Shown here piece by piece: positions 1 to 9,665 of a DNA stretch of 64,000 nucleotides. Each line of letters opens with the position of its first letter. Positions within the stretch are counted from its first letter, which is position 1. A program made the translations under genes and the position numbers. The stretch lies in NCBI GenBank assembly GCA_021151835.1, contig JAGKWO010000004.1:62001-126000 (forward strand). Reading direction: 5' to 3'. The notes under the pieces were generated by a model that was given only the letters and a program-made list of their open reading frames with translations, made no database searches and was not told where the DNA came from. The stretch is from Gammaproteobacteria bacterium (GTDB lineage: Bacteria; Pseudomonadota; Gammaproteobacteria; Pseudomonadales; Cellvibrionaceae).

Positions 1-112
1 AACGCAGACCTCTCTACCTTTGTCGCCAATGCGCAATCCCCATACAAATCAGCCCCGATCAGGCCCAGCGAATAATTGTATCGGGATTGCGGCGCCGGTA
101 TAAGCCTGACCC

Positions 113-142
113 AAGACATAATCGCCGGATTGCCGATATAAT
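113..142 (+). promoter_or_regulatory. Probable sigma-70 promoter of smpB
   Basis: A perfect TATAAT at 137-142 lies 35 bp before the smpB start. The best -35 match is AAGACA at 113-118 with an 18-bp spacer (4 of 6 to TTGACA). The -10 is strong and the -35 is weak. Confidence 0.45.
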
Positions 143-177
143 GCCCGCCCGATGTTCGAGCGGAAACCCGAGATTCC

Positions 178-660
178 ATGGCCAAGAAAGCGCAAAAAAA
201 TAGCGACAACACTATCGCCCTCAATAAAAAAGCCAAGTTCGATTACGAATTACATGAGCGTTTTGAGGCAGGTGTCGCCCTCACCGGCTGGGAAGTGAAA
301 AGCCTGCGCGCGGGCAAAGGCAACATCACCGATTGCTATGTGATTTTTAAAAATAACGAAGCCTGGTTGCTGGCCAGCCAGATCCAACCCCTGTTGAGCG
401 CCTCAACCCACTTCGTTACCGATCCGTTCCGCACGCGCAAATTGCTGCTGAACCGCCGCGAAATCAATCGCCTGCAAGAAGCGGTAGAACAAAAAGGTTA
501 CACCGTCGTACCTATCGCGCTTTATTGGAAAGCCCACATCGTGAAATGTGAAATTGCGATTGCCAAAGGCAAGCAATTACACGATAAACGCGAAACCGAA
601 AAAGAACGCGATTGGGCGCGGGAAAAACAACGCCTGTTCCAAAAAGACCAACGCGGTTAA
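178..660 (+). CDS. smpB: SsrA-binding protein SmpB
   Basis: SmpB binds tmRNA and delivers it to stalled ribosomes for trans-translation in the cytoplasm. The 160-aa length is typical of the family. The family signature FEAGVALTGWEVKSLRAGK is at about residues 29-47. The basic C-terminal tail (DKRETEKERDWAREKQRL), which inserts into the empty mRNA channel, is intact. The ATG at 178 gives the usual short basic N-terminus with Lys-rich start. tmRNA (ssrA) often lies near smpB but is not visible in the 177 bases upstream. The gene is followed by a bidirectional terminator and faces the convergent GH5 gene. The identification is secure. Confidence 0.96.
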   Translation: MAKKAQKNSDNTIALNKKAKFDYELHERFEAGVALTGWEVKSLRAGKGNITDCYVIFKNNEAWLLASQIQPLLSASTHFVTDPFRTRKLLLNRREINRLQEAVEQKGYTVVPIALYWKAHIVKCEIAIAKGKQLHDKRETEKERDWAREKQRLFQKDQRG

Positions 661-680
661 CACCAATCGCAAACCTGGTT

Positions 681-719
681 GCAATAAAAAATCCCGCACA
701 CGGCGGGATTTTTTATTGC
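681..719. terminator. Bidirectional intrinsic terminator between smpB and the GH5 gene
   Basis: This is a perfect 17-bp inverted repeat (arms 681-697 and 703-719, 5-base loop ACACG). It has a GC core (TCCCGC/GCGGGA) flanked by A/T tracts, so both convergent transcripts meet a U-tract after the stem. Confidence 0.9.
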
Positions 720-731
720 AAAATTTATCGA

Positions 732-1820
732 TTATTTCTTATTTTCCTTCAACATCACCTCACGGAAATGTTTACCTTGCATGGTAGGTTCATAAGTTTC
801 GTAGTCCTTGATCATTTGTGGTGACCACTCCGGATCAAACACCCAGCCCACCCAGCTAATCCCTTTGTTACCAAAATAATCAGTGATGCGTTTACCGTAG
901 CTACCATCATCAATGACCGGCACATGCGCGCCTTTATCCGTTGCCAATTGATAACCAATTTCGGTGGCAAATACCGGATATTTATCGGCGGCAAAACCAA
1001 AATCGCGCTCCCAGTTTTTTTCATAAGGCGCGCCGACTTTCATCGGATAAGGGTGACTTACGTAAGCAATGTTGTCGCGCTCAATCGGCGCTTTGGCGAT
1101 GGGTGTTAAATCATAGGCCCAATTGAAACCGGCCACCAGGGAAATGGCCTTGGGGTTATGTGCCTGGATAATCGTAATGATTTCTTCGTTAATCGCTTTC
1201 CAATCGTCCCAGCTGACAATGCCGAGGCGACCGTTAAATACCGTAGGCTCATTAAAGATTTCATAAAACGCGACCGCGTGAATACCGGCGTAACGTTCAG
1301 ACACCGTGCGCCAGAAATCATAGGTTTCCGGTTTATCGGTGTAATAGGAATTGTTCTGGAACATTTGCGATTTCAAATTGCCGATTGAATGCCAATCCAG
1401 AATCACATACATGCCTAATTCATTGGCCCAGATGACCGTTTGGTCCAGCAGTTCCAGATAGGCTTTTTTGCCCTGTTTACGCCAGGCTGACGGATGAACC
1501 GGCACGCGCACCACATTGGCGCCCCAGGATTGGATAACTTCAAAATGTTTCCTGGTGAAGCGTTTATCGCGTGCAATTTTATCGGGGTCGGCAATATTCA
1601 GGCCGCGAAACACCACAACCTTGCCCGACTCGTCGACAAATTTATTGCCCTGCACGTTAATCAAGGGCAATTGTTTGGTAATTCGGGTTTTATCAAACGC
1701 CGGAATATCGGTTTGGTTCCACCAGCCGCTGGTATTTTCCCAAGCGTTATCGGCAAGGCTACTCGGGCTGATAAAAAATAACGTACAAAAAAATGTCAGG
1801 TAATAACCCAGGGTTCTCAT
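732..1820 (-). CDS. Secreted GH5-family glycoside hydrolase (cellulase-like)
   Basis: This is probably an endo-acting beta-glycanase (cellulase, mannanase or related) of glycoside hydrolase family 5, exported for plant-polysaccharide breakdown. An N-terminal signal peptide (LGYYLTFFCTLFFISPSSLA, then DNA) precedes a single catalytic (beta/alpha)8 domain. Visible catalytic residues are the acid/base Glu in FYEIFNEP (about 191) and the nucleophile Glu in FATEIGYQ (about 287). The conserved RVPVHPSAWR, LDWHS and HPYP segments of GH5 are present. There is no carbohydrate-binding module or serine linker, unlike the esterase at 11.9-13.2 kb. The ATG at 1820 is chosen because GAGG sits about 8 bases upstream; an in-frame TTG at 1826 would leave no spacing. 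Family assignment is strong, but the substrate cannot be read from the sequence. Confidence 0.88.
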   Translation of the reverse strand: MRTLGYYLTFFCTLFFISPSSLADNAWENTSGWWNQTDIPAFDKTRITKQLPLINVQGNKFVDESGKVVVFRGLNIADPDKIARDKRFTRKHFEVIQSWGANVVRVPVHPSAWRKQGKKAYLELLDQTVIWANELGMYVILDWHSIGNLKSQMFQNNSYYTDKPETYDFWRTVSERYAGIHAVAFYEIFNEPTVFNGRLGIVSWDDWKAINEEIITIIQAHNPKAISLVAGFNWAYDLTPIAKAPIERDNIAYVSHPYPMKVGAPYEKNWERDFGFAADKYPVFATEIGYQLATDKGAHVPVIDDGSYGKRITDYFGNKGISWVGWVFDPEWSPQMIKDYETYEPTMQGKHFREVMLKENKK

Positions 1821-2018
1821 GAACAATCCTCGTGGTATTTTCTAATTGTGTATTATCGAGTTTTATGAAAATTTATTTACTCATCAGTTATCGATAAATA
1901 AATCTCCAGCAACGCCATTGGCTTACTGCATGGCTAGCCAATCCCTAGCATAGATAATTCACACAATTTGGGGTGAGATTTAACCCTATTTAACTCCCCC
2001 ACATAATGAGCCAAAGCC

Positions 2019-5000
2019 CTAGCGCTCGACTTTATAAACAACGTCCACACTCTGGGTCTCGCCTGACTCTGCTTCAATGCGCAAGCGTTCGGTTAACTGG
2101 TATTCCATCCCCAGGCTAAAGGCCTGGTCAAAAATTCCTACCACATAACGTACCAGCAAGCGCGGGGTGAGATATTTACCAACCCACAATTCGCTTTGCT
2201 CAAGCCCTTGGTCGGCTTTGATTTCCAATTCATCGACATGGAAAAAACGGGTGATTTCACTGGTGATGGAACCCCCGGAATCCATTCCCAAACCGCTCAT
2301 TGCACTGACCAGTAATGACGCATCCGCTTTGGATGCTTCACTTAAGGGTTTACCCGTTAGCAACATCATCATCGCCTGGCTTTCACTCAGGCTTTCCGAT
2401 GAAAACACCGTGGCTTTTGGTTTTTGCAAGGTACCGCTGATATCCAAACCCACTTTGGTATTGTCCGCATCGCGGATAGTGCGCGATGCGCGAATTTCCA
2501 GCCCCGGATTTTCATAGGGTCCCTGAAATAACAAGCGCCCGCGCTCAATCGTTAATGTTTGCCCATAGGCTTTATAACTACCGTCAACCACGCTCACAAA
2601 ACCGCTGGTAAAAAATTGCCGCTGGGTTTCTTTTAGCAAATTGATTTTACCGGCAAGCTTGCTGTTTAAACCAAAACCGTTGAAGCGCACATCATCGCCT
2701 AGCGACAAATTTAAATTGGTCAATATTTTTAATTGCTCGCCCTGCCCATCTTGCGCGGATTGTTCATCGACAATAACCACATCCGGTGAAACCTGGGTCG
2801 CCGTTTCCGGCAGGCTTTTGATATTTGCACGCGCCCAGGGAATAACCGCCGTACCGGTTAGCTCGACAGTATTATTGCTGGCCGATACTTTGATATCGGG
2901 GCTTAAGGTTGCTTTCAATTCAGGCAAGGCAACCACTTCAAAATCGTTACCGTTAATAAAACCAATCAGATTCCACTCGGGTGTGCCTAATTTTGTTAAA
3001 TCGCCTGTTAATGATAAACGTCCTTTATCCGATTGCATCTGGCTCACCAGGTTAATAGAACCTGCGGTGCTGGAATTTATTTGCAATTCAATATTGGTTA
3101 AATCCAACCCGAGGCGCGGCAAATTGGCAACCCCGTTATGCAAGCTCACATTGCCCAACAACTGCGGCTGGGCAAACGTTCCCCCCAGGGTCAGATCGGC
3201 AAGAAAGTCACCTTTAACATTATTGGCAAAGGGCAACAGTGTTTCCAGCGGCGCAAGGTTGCTAAAGCGTGCGATAAAATTTCCGTTATTAATTTTTTGT
3301 TGGGCCAGATCAAGCTCTACCGCTGTATTGAGGTTGCCATAACCGGTCCATTCCATTTCACCACTGCTGGCCAATTTTCCCTGCTGCAATTCCGCTTTCA
3401 CGGAAAATTTTCGCCACGGATACACTTCGGTAGTACCACCGGCATATTGATAACGCAATTCGGCGTTGCGCGTATTTACCGTCGCACTGGCTTTGGTATT
3501 GGCCAATGAAAAATCCGGTGTGCTCGCATGGAGGGAACCATCCATAACGCCGGCAAAATACACTTCAACTTTAAAAAGCGATAAAAATTGCCGCAATGGT
3601 ATTGAATCAAGATTTGCATTCAGGTGCGCGCCGGTTGCGCTTGCCCATTCACCATCAATACACAATTGCGGTAACGAATAAGTTTCGATAGGAGTCGCCG
3701 GCAATTTTTTAGCACTCACCAGCCAATCGTAATTATTTTTTACAAAGGTTGCATTGGGCATCCATTCGCCAATCACTTCTTCCTGCTCTACTTGCGAGAT
3801 TCTTTCAACCTGACCGGTAAGGTTGCTACGCGTGGTTAAACATTGGCGCTCCAGCGTAATCGCATCGCCCTTGATACGTATCGGCTGGCTTGATGTTAAC
3901 CACCAGCGCGGCACTTTTTTAAGTTTTATCGCCAGCTGTTCGAACTGCCCTTGCCATTGCGCATCGTGGTATTCACCGCGCATTTTTAAATCGGCACGGC
4001 CATAGGCCTTATGTCTTATAAGCGCTTCCAATTTATGCTGATTGATTGAACCAAAACCATTCACAATTAATGTAGAAAAACGATTGCTGCCGATTTGCAA
4101 TTGATTGGCGGAAAATGTGAGCGCATAGTTTTCATCGCGCAATGCGGCGATTACGGTAGCGGCAACCGGTGCAGCAATTGGTGTAGCCGGTGTAGCAATA
4201 GGTTGTGTGGCAACCGGGCCCTGCGGGGTTTCATTTTTAGGCACCAGCGCCAGCTGCAATTTTTTTACCGCATAATTACCCCAGGAAAAATCATTTATTT
4301 CGGTGTCAATTTCCAGCTGAGGTTTTTGTGCATTCCCCTGCAAATGCCCTTTGCTGACTACACTGCCTTGCACACTGCCATCAATTTGATAGAGCATCGG
4401 CGCATTGATATCCCATTGCAAATTAAATGCGTCACCGATATCACCTTTTACATTCAAGCGGTTTGCACCAAAAATAAATTGCAAGGCATCGCTGTGCAAA
4501 TTCTTACCGTCATACGCAACGCTGCCATTCGCAGACAAATTAATTCCGCGTACATCACCGTTCATTTCCAGATCCTGCAAACCTATGTTCCAGTTGGAAA
4601 ATGCATTAGCAACTTGTATGTAATTGGTGCCCGGCGTTTGCACCGATTTGATATTGGACCCGTGCGTGGAAAAACTGGCATTGATATTACTTGGCCAATC
4701 AGCCATCAGGCTCGCCAGGTTCAAATGTTCCGCATTGACCGCTAATTGCCATTTCAATTGTGGCAACCAATGTACATCGCCACGCACACTTAAACCCGCA
4801 TCACCATCAACATAGGTTGCCGATGGTGAATTCGCGGTAGCGGAGGTATTTGCACTGGCACTTGTCGCACTGCCAGCAATTTCCGGTTGCGCTAAATAAC
4901 GCTCGCGCAGATTTAAAAATTCGATATGGATTTTTTGCAAATCGCCTTGTGCAGCCGCATTGATACCGAGCATGGGTGCTTGGGGTAAATGGATATCACC

Positions 5001-6035
5001 TTGCACGGCAGCGCTGTAATTTTTCCAATTGCCTTTGGCCGTGAGTTCGCCACTGGTCACCGGCGCAGCCTTGCCGGGCACCCACCATTGCGCCGGTAAC
5101 GTTTGCTGTTGCCAGCTAGCGGTTAACTGCAACAAGGGGGCAGTTAGCAATACATTATTTTTATCCACCACACTGGTGGTCACCACACCGGTCAAAACAA
5201 CCGGTGAATGCATGGCGGTAGTTACTTGAAGGTTTTTTAAATTACCACTGACTTCACTTACACCCGCATACGGCAGCACCACCGGTGCAGGACGCAGCAT
5301 TAGCAAACGAGGCGACGCCGATGAAACAGGAAGCATCGGTGCGACGGCTGACGATACGATCGATGCAAATAATGAAGTACCGGAGCCAATACTGTTTTTA
5401 TCCGCCGCTTGCCACAGCCATTGCACATTGGCTTTGGTTGCATAAGGAAATGCCAGCTCGGTAACCCCCGTTAAGCGGAGCGAATAATTATCATGCACCA
5501 GCGCCAGGTTGTCATAACGCAGGTTAAAGGTTCCCCAGCTCAGAGATGAGCCACTTAACTGCTGCCAGTGTTGTTGGGTATTTCCCTGGATTAAGGTGAT
5601 ATTTTTTATGTACGCCTGCTGCAAATAAATTCGTACAGGCAAACGCAATTGCGGCCACTGATTGAAAGGTTTTGCCGGTTCTGTTGTTTCAGCTGCTGGC
5701 GGTGGTTTGATAACAACCGATTCGGCGCGCAGGGATTGGATTGCCAGGGCGCCGTATAATAAATCCACCGGTCGCCAACGAAATGATAATTTTTGTGCGC
5801 GATAATATTGCTGGTCGGTACGATATTCCAGCATCTCGATATCCAAACCTCGGCGCAGGTTACCCGCTATACCACGCAACTCTATTCCCGCCAATGCCGC
5901 CACACGTGTAATCAACCAACGGCTGCCGGTTTCCGTTTCAACAATTGCACTAACAGTCGCCAATACAATGATGAACACGGCCAGCAGGCTAAAAAAAACC
6001 GCGCGCGCTTTTTTAACTATCGCATTGGTACGCAT
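2019..6035 (-). CDS. tamB: Translocation and assembly module subunit TamB
   Basis: TamB is a very large inner-membrane-anchored periplasmic protein that works with TamA in outer-membrane protein assembly and probably phospholipid transport. The 1338-aa product has one N-terminal membrane segment (FFSLLAVFIIVLATVSAIV). A long beta-rich repetitive body of the AsmA/TamB type follows. The C-terminus is the conserved DUF490 (TamB) domain ending in MEYQLTERLRIEAESGETQ and SVDVVYKVER. The start ATG at 6035 overlaps the tamA stop (TAATG), the usual translational coupling of this pair. An in-frame extension to 6071 lies inside tamA and is rejected. A low-complexity Ala/Pro/Thr/Val stretch occurs near residues 600-620. 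The identification is secure from gene order and architecture. Confidence 0.93.
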   Translation of the reverse strand: MRTNAIVKKARAVFFSLLAVFIIVLATVSAIVETETGSRWLITRVAALAGIELRGIAGNLRRGLDIEMLEYRTDQQYYRAQKLSFRWRPVDLLYGALAIQSLRAESVVIKPPPAAETTEPAKPFNQWPQLRLPVRIYLQQAYIKNITLIQGNTQQHWQQLSGSSLSWGTFNLRYDNLALVHDNYSLRLTGVTELAFPYATKANVQWLWQAADKNSIGSGTSLFASIVSSAVAPMLPVSSASPRLLMLRPAPVVLPYAGVSEVSGNLKNLQVTTAMHSPVVLTGVVTTSVVDKNNVLLTAPLLQLTASWQQQTLPAQWWVPGKAAPVTSGELTAKGNWKNYSAAVQGDIHLPQAPMLGINAAAQGDLQKIHIEFLNLRERYLAQPEIAGSATSASANTSATANSPSATYVDGDAGLSVRGDVHWLPQLKWQLAVNAEHLNLASLMADWPSNINASFSTHGSNIKSVQTPGTNYIQVANAFSNWNIGLQDLEMNGDVRGINLSANGSVAYDGKNLHSDALQFIFGANRLNVKGDIGDAFNLQWDINAPMLYQIDGSVQGSVVSKGHLQGNAQKPQLEIDTEINDFSWGNYAVKKLQLALVPKNETPQGPVATQPIATPATPIAAPVAATVIAALRDENYALTFSANQLQIGSNRFSTLIVNGFGSINQHKLEALIRHKAYGRADLKMRGEYHDAQWQGQFEQLAIKLKKVPRWWLTSSQPIRIKGDAITLERQCLTTRSNLTGQVERISQVEQEEVIGEWMPNATFVKNNYDWLVSAKKLPATPIETYSLPQLCIDGEWASATGAHLNANLDSIPLRQFLSLFKVEVYFAGVMDGSLHASTPDFSLANTKASATVNTRNAELRYQYAGGTTEVYPWRKFSVKAELQQGKLASSGEMEWTGYGNLNTAVELDLAQQKINNGNFIARFSNLAPLETLLPFANNVKGDFLADLTLGGTFAQPQLLGNVSLHNGVANLPRLGLDLTNIELQINSSTAGSINLVSQMQSDKGRLSLTGDLTKLGTPEWNLIGFINGNDFEVVALPELKATLSPDIKVSASNNTVELTGTAVIPWARANIKSLPETATQVSPDVVIVDEQSAQDGQGEQLKILTNLNLSLGDDVRFNGFGLNSKLAGKINLLKETQRQFFTSGFVSVVDGSYKAYGQTLTIERGRLLFQGPYENPGLEIRASRTIRDADNTKVGLDISGTLQKPKATVFSSESLSESQAMMMLLTGKPLSEASKADASLLVSAMSGLGMDSGGSITSEITRFFHVDELEIKADQGLEQSELWVGKYLTPRLLVRYVVGIFDQAFSLGMEYQLTERLRIEAESGETQSVDVVYKVER

Positions 6036-7828
6036 TACAAATCCGGCCCCATGCTGATGTGCAAACGCCAACCTTTGGTTTTGTCATCTTTGGTGATGGG
6101 GTCCAATGCTTTGGCCACGTCAATGCGAATGGGACCAATTGGCGAGACCCAGCGCACACCGACACCGGCACCCTGCTTGAGATTAAAATCGCCATCATCA
6201 ATCGCGTTACCCATATCAAAAAAAACGGCGGCGACCCAATTGGTTTCCTCAAAGCGATAATCGTATTCCACACTGGCCACAAACAAGTTATTACCGCCGA
6301 TAACTTCTTCTTTTTGGGTGCGCTTGCTTTTCTCGGAAGGTCCGAGCGATTTGTAATCATAACCGCGCACACTCGCATCACCACCAGCAAAATAACGGAC
6401 GGACGCCGGTAAATCTTTCACATTGGTGATATCGGTTAAACCCACTTCAGTGCGCAATAACAAACGTCCCTTGGCCATTGGCCGGATATATTTGACGCGA
6501 TTATAAAATTGCAAAAAGCTGCGATCCGAACCCAGGCTTTCCGGCGAACCTGATAATTTACTGATTAAACTCCAGCCGCGCATGGGATAGGCACTGCCAT
6601 CTGTTTTGGTGCGCGACAATGACACCGACGGAATCAGCAAACCAATAGTTTCCGGCTCATCGGTCCCCACTAGCGATTCTTCGTAGGTATAGTCCAATGC
6701 ATAGGTTTGCAGCCATTTATTATCCTGGTAATGCGTGTAACTGGCGCCGTACAAATCTTTTTCGCTATAAAAAGTATCGACGGTCTCTTCGAGATAACCA
6801 GTGTAAACATTGAGGAATTCATAGGCGGGGCGGCGCAATGGGATTTTGTAATTAACCAGCGCCTCTTCCTTGATTTCCGAGGCGGAATAATCCGCCGTCA
6901 GTGAATGACCGCGGCGATTGACATAGCGGTCTTCAAAACCCAATTTAACGCGCGGCTCATCCGCTTCAATACCAAGACCAATCGAATACGCACGGCGCTT
7001 GCGCTCTTCAAGGTCGATATTAATTTGTACTTCCTTATCGTTTAGCGCTTGTAAATCCGGCGCCACACTGGCGATAGAAAAATAATTACTGGCGTTATAT
7101 AGATTTTTAAGTTCAAGCAGCTTTTCCGTATCGTAATAATCACCTTCCTGGATGTTGTAGTACCGGCGCAAAAAATCATCGTTCAAAATATTATGCTTTA
7201 AATTAATAGCACCAATTTTGTAACGCGGTCCGGTATTGTAAACCAGTTCAATAACCGCCGATTTTTCCGCAACATTCACTGCCACCCGCGCCAACGCAAA
7301 TTCCGAATCGAAATAACCGTGGCTTGCGGCCAGGGTATCAAAGCGCGATTTCAAGGCTTCATAGCGGCCGTGGTTTAAGCGGTTGCCAATTTTTATTCCG
7401 GGATTGTCGTAAAGTGGCTGGAAAATTTTATCATCAGTCCCCTCGCCCAGGATTTCAATACGCAATTCCTTTACCACTACCGGTTCACCGGGAGTGAGGA
7501 TAATATTTACTCCCCAACAATTTTTATTGTTGACAATTTTTGCTTCATATTCCAACTGGTAATAGCCCAACGCCTGGGCAGCAGCGGTGATTTCAGTTTC
7601 GGCATTGGCGAGCAAGGAGTTGAGCCGCCAGATGGGCGCCTTGCAACTTTCATCGGCAAGGGACAAGTGTTGGCGAATATTTTCACGCAGGCTTTTGGTG
7701 CCGCCCTCAATATCTATTTCCGGCTCAGCGGCATAGGCAGGGACAGCAGCCAGCAGGAGTAGCGGCGCAAACAAGCGATAGGAAAACAGCTGCAGCAATA
7801 GTGAAGTTTGCAATTCCATACTCTTCAT
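6035..7828 (-). CDS. tamA: Translocation and assembly module subunit TamA (Omp85 family)
   Basis: TamA is an outer-membrane Omp85-family beta-barrel that acts with TamB. The 597-aa protein has a signal peptide ending near VPAYAAEPE. About 240 residues of POTRA repeats follow, then a 16-strand-type barrel. The Omp85 VRGY motif is present (ASVRGYDYKSLGP). The C-terminus ends LHISMGPDL, with an alternating hydrophobic last strand. ATG at 7828 opens the tamA-tamB operon, whose genes overlap by one base. The length matches E. coli TamA (577 aa). Confidence 0.94.
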   Translation of the reverse strand: MKSMELQTSLLLQLFSYRLFAPLLLLAAVPAYAAEPEIDIEGGTKSLRENIRQHLSLADESCKAPIWRLNSLLANAETEITAAAQALGYYQLEYEAKIVNNKNCWGVNIILTPGEPVVVKELRIEILGEGTDDKIFQPLYDNPGIKIGNRLNHGRYEALKSRFDTLAASHGYFDSEFALARVAVNVAEKSAVIELVYNTGPRYKIGAINLKHNILNDDFLRRYYNIQEGDYYDTEKLLELKNLYNASNYFSIASVAPDLQALNDKEVQINIDLEERKRRAYSIGLGIEADEPRVKLGFEDRYVNRRGHSLTADYSASEIKEEALVNYKIPLRRPAYEFLNVYTGYLEETVDTFYSEKDLYGASYTHYQDNKWLQTYALDYTYEESLVGTDEPETIGLLIPSVSLSRTKTDGSAYPMRGWSLISKLSGSPESLGSDRSFLQFYNRVKYIRPMAKGRLLLRTEVGLTDITNVKDLPASVRYFAGGDASVRGYDYKSLGPSEKSKRTQKEEVIGGNNLFVASVEYDYRFEETNWVAAVFFDMGNAIDDGDFNLKQGAGVGVRWVSPIGPIRIDVAKALDPITKDDKTKGWRLHISMGPDL

Positions 7829-7922
7829 CGGTATACGCGGTGCCTACTTTAACCGCTAATAAAGGCCACTAAAAGGCATCATTTGTGACATTCTTGTTCG
7901 GGTAAATGTTCCTTGCACCCGT

Positions 7923-7928
7923 TATAAT
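7923..7928 (+). promoter_or_regulatory. -10 element of the probable rlmJ promoter
   Basis: A perfect TATAAT lies 36 bp before the rlmJ ATG, in the divergent tamA/rlmJ gap. No good -35 is visible at the expected distance, so only the -10 is annotated. Confidence 0.4.
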
Positions 7929-7964
7929 CGCGCCGATCTTACCTGTATCCCTACGGACTTTACC

Positions 7965-8810
7965 ATGCTCAGTTATCGCCACGGCTTTCATGCAGGCAAT
8001 TTTGCCGATGTACTCAAACATACCGTGCTGGTGCACATCCTTGAGTATATGAAACAAAAAGATAAAGCCCTGCGTATTGTCGATACCCACGCCGGGGCCG
8101 GTGTTTATAAATTGAACGGCCCCCAGGCCCAAAAAAATCGCGAGTTTGATACTGGCATTGGCCCGTTGTGGAAGTGCAGCGATGCGCCTCCGGCTATCGC
8201 CAAATACCTGGACGCTGTTCGTGCAGTAAATGAGCATGGCCAGTTGCAGGTTTATCCGGGTTCGCCTTTGTTAATGCAAACGCTGATGCGCCCACAAGAC
8301 CGCTTATTTTTACATGAATTACATCCGAATGATTTTCAGTTTTTGCGCGATTGCATGCGCAACAACAAACACGTCAAAGTAGTCAATGAAGATGGCTTCG
8401 CTGGCATGCAGGCGTTATTGCCGCCACCGGATCGCCGCGCGTTGGTATTAATCGATCCATCATACGAAGTGAAAAATGATTACCAGCTTTTGGTAAAACA
8501 AGTCATACAGGCACACAATCGTTTCCAAACCGGGACCTTTGCAATCTGGTATCCAGTAGTGTTGCGCCAGCGTATTGATGAAATGGAATTAGCGTTTAAA
8601 AAATCCGGCATCACTAATATCCACCTGATGGAATTCGGTTTACTGCCGGATAACCCCGAGCACGGCATGACCTCCAGCGGTATGATCGTGATCAACCCAC
8701 CCTGGACACTGTGGAGTGCAATGGAAGAGGCCTTGCCCTGGCTGGTAGAACACTTGAGCGAAGACCATGCCGGTTTTTACCGCCTTGAACAATTGGTTGC
8801 TGAAAAATAA
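7965..8810 (+). CDS. rlmJ: 23S rRNA (adenine2030-N6)-methyltransferase RlmJ
   Basis: RlmJ methylates A2030 of 23S rRNA using S-adenosylmethionine. The 281-aa protein begins with the family signature MLSYRHGFHAGNFADVLKH. It carries the SAM-binding segment VDTHAGAGVY (about 39-48) and the N6-adenine methyltransferase motif IDPSYE (about 163-168), a variant of DPPY. The ATG at 7965 gives the canonical N-terminus. It lies divergent to tamA, and a small membrane-protein gene follows 11 bases after its stop. Confidence 0.95.
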   Translation: MLSYRHGFHAGNFADVLKHTVLVHILEYMKQKDKALRIVDTHAGAGVYKLNGPQAQKNREFDTGIGPLWKCSDAPPAIAKYLDAVRAVNEHGQLQVYPGSPLLMQTLMRPQDRLFLHELHPNDFQFLRDCMRNNKHVKVVNEDGFAGMQALLPPPDRRALVLIDPSYEVKNDYQLLVKQVIQAHNRFQTGTFAIWYPVVLRQRIDEMELAFKKSGITNIHLMEFGLLPDNPEHGMTSSGMIVINPPWTLWSAMEEALPWLVEHLSEDHAGFYRLEQLVAEK

Positions 8811-8821
8811 CAGGAGAAACC

Positions 8822-9229
8822 ATGCCAGCTAGAGTAAATAAATCGGCGGATAAACCCATGAGTTATGCCGCGCGTGCCGCAATAGCGTCTGCGTTTATTT
8901 TTCCGGGCGCCGGGTTGTTCCTGCTCAAACATTATGTGCGCGGCTGTATTTTTGCATTACCGGCAACGATTATTATCGTGTTGATGTTTAAAAATTTATT
9001 CAGCACGGCAATTGCCATTAACGAACAACTGCAACGCCAGGCCGAGCGCGGTATTTTTTCGTTTGATGTGGTGGCAATATCCCATCAATTACACAGTTCC
9101 ATTTTTGCATCACCCTATTGGCAAGATGGCAAATGGCTGTTGTTGGCGAGCTGGTTACTGAGTATTGCCAGCTCTTATTTTGCAGGCAAAAAACTTGACC
9201 AGCAGCAACTTACAGCGGGAGATAATTAA
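8822..9229 (+). CDS. Small inner-membrane protein of unknown function
   Basis: This 135-aa protein is not recognised. It has a short polar basic N-terminus, then hydrophobic segments at about residues 20-38, 42-58 and 102-120, so it probably crosses the inner membrane three times. The C-terminus is polar (GKKLDQQQLTAGDN). An AGGAGA ribosome-binding site 6-7 bases before the ATG supports the start. It sits 11 bases after rlmJ and overlaps the next gene at TAATG, so the three genes are probably co-transcribed. Confidence 0.7.
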   Translation: MPARVNKSADKPMSYAARAAIASAFIFPGAGLFLLKHYVRGCIFALPATIIIVLMFKNLFSTAIAINEQLQRQAERGIFSFDVVAISHQLHSSIFASPYWQDGKWLLLASWLLSIASSYFAGKKLDQQQLTAGDN

Positions 9230-9582
9230 TGCAAGCCTCACTGATTGCTATCGGCTTATTATTTTGCAGTAATATTTTTATGACATTTGCCTGGTATGCG
9301 CATTTAAAAGAGCTTAACCAAAAGCCCTGGATTATCGCCGCGTTGATCAGTTGGGGAATTGCCTTGTTTGAATATTTATTGCAAGTGCCCGCCAACCGTA
9401 TTGGTTATACCGTTATGAATGTAGGGCAGTTAAAGATTTTGCAGGAAGTTATTACGCTGAGCGTGTTTGTACCCTTCGCTGTTTTTTATATGAAAGAGCC
9501 GCTTAAGCTAGACTATCTATGGGCGGGCTTATGCCTTTTGGGTGCAGTCTTCTTTATGTTTAGGGATAAATTGACAGGGTAA
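9229..9582 (+). CDS. DMT-superfamily small membrane protein (DUF486 family)
   Basis: This 117-aa, four-helix membrane protein resembles the DUF486/DMT family, whose transport role is unsettled. Characteristic segments are FMTFAWYAHLK, QVPANRIGY and KILQEVITL. Hydrophobic helices span about residues 5-18, 33-50, 68-88 and 95-112. The ATG overlaps the stop of the preceding gene (TAATG), indicating translational coupling. The family call is by pattern recognition and no substrate is proposed. Confidence 0.82.
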   Translation: MQASLIAIGLLFCSNIFMTFAWYAHLKELNQKPWIIAALISWGIALFEYLLQVPANRIGYTVMNVGQLKILQEVITLSVFVPFAVFYMKEPLKLDYLWAGLCLLGAVFFMFRDKLTG

Positions 9583-9665
9583 AACCGGCAACGGCTACAC
9601 AGAAATCGGCTATAAATAAAGGTAATCCATCTGCCCCCTATAGTCGGTTAGCCCAAGGTGCCTGT

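Noticed and set aside
1..177. Search for tmRNA (ssrA) or an upstream gene beside smpB
   Set aside because: No tRNA-like ends, tag frame or long open frame are visible; only a promoter-like -10 is present.
2641..3342. 233-codon plus-strand frame inside tamB
   Set aside because: It is an antisense shadow of tamB with no start signals.
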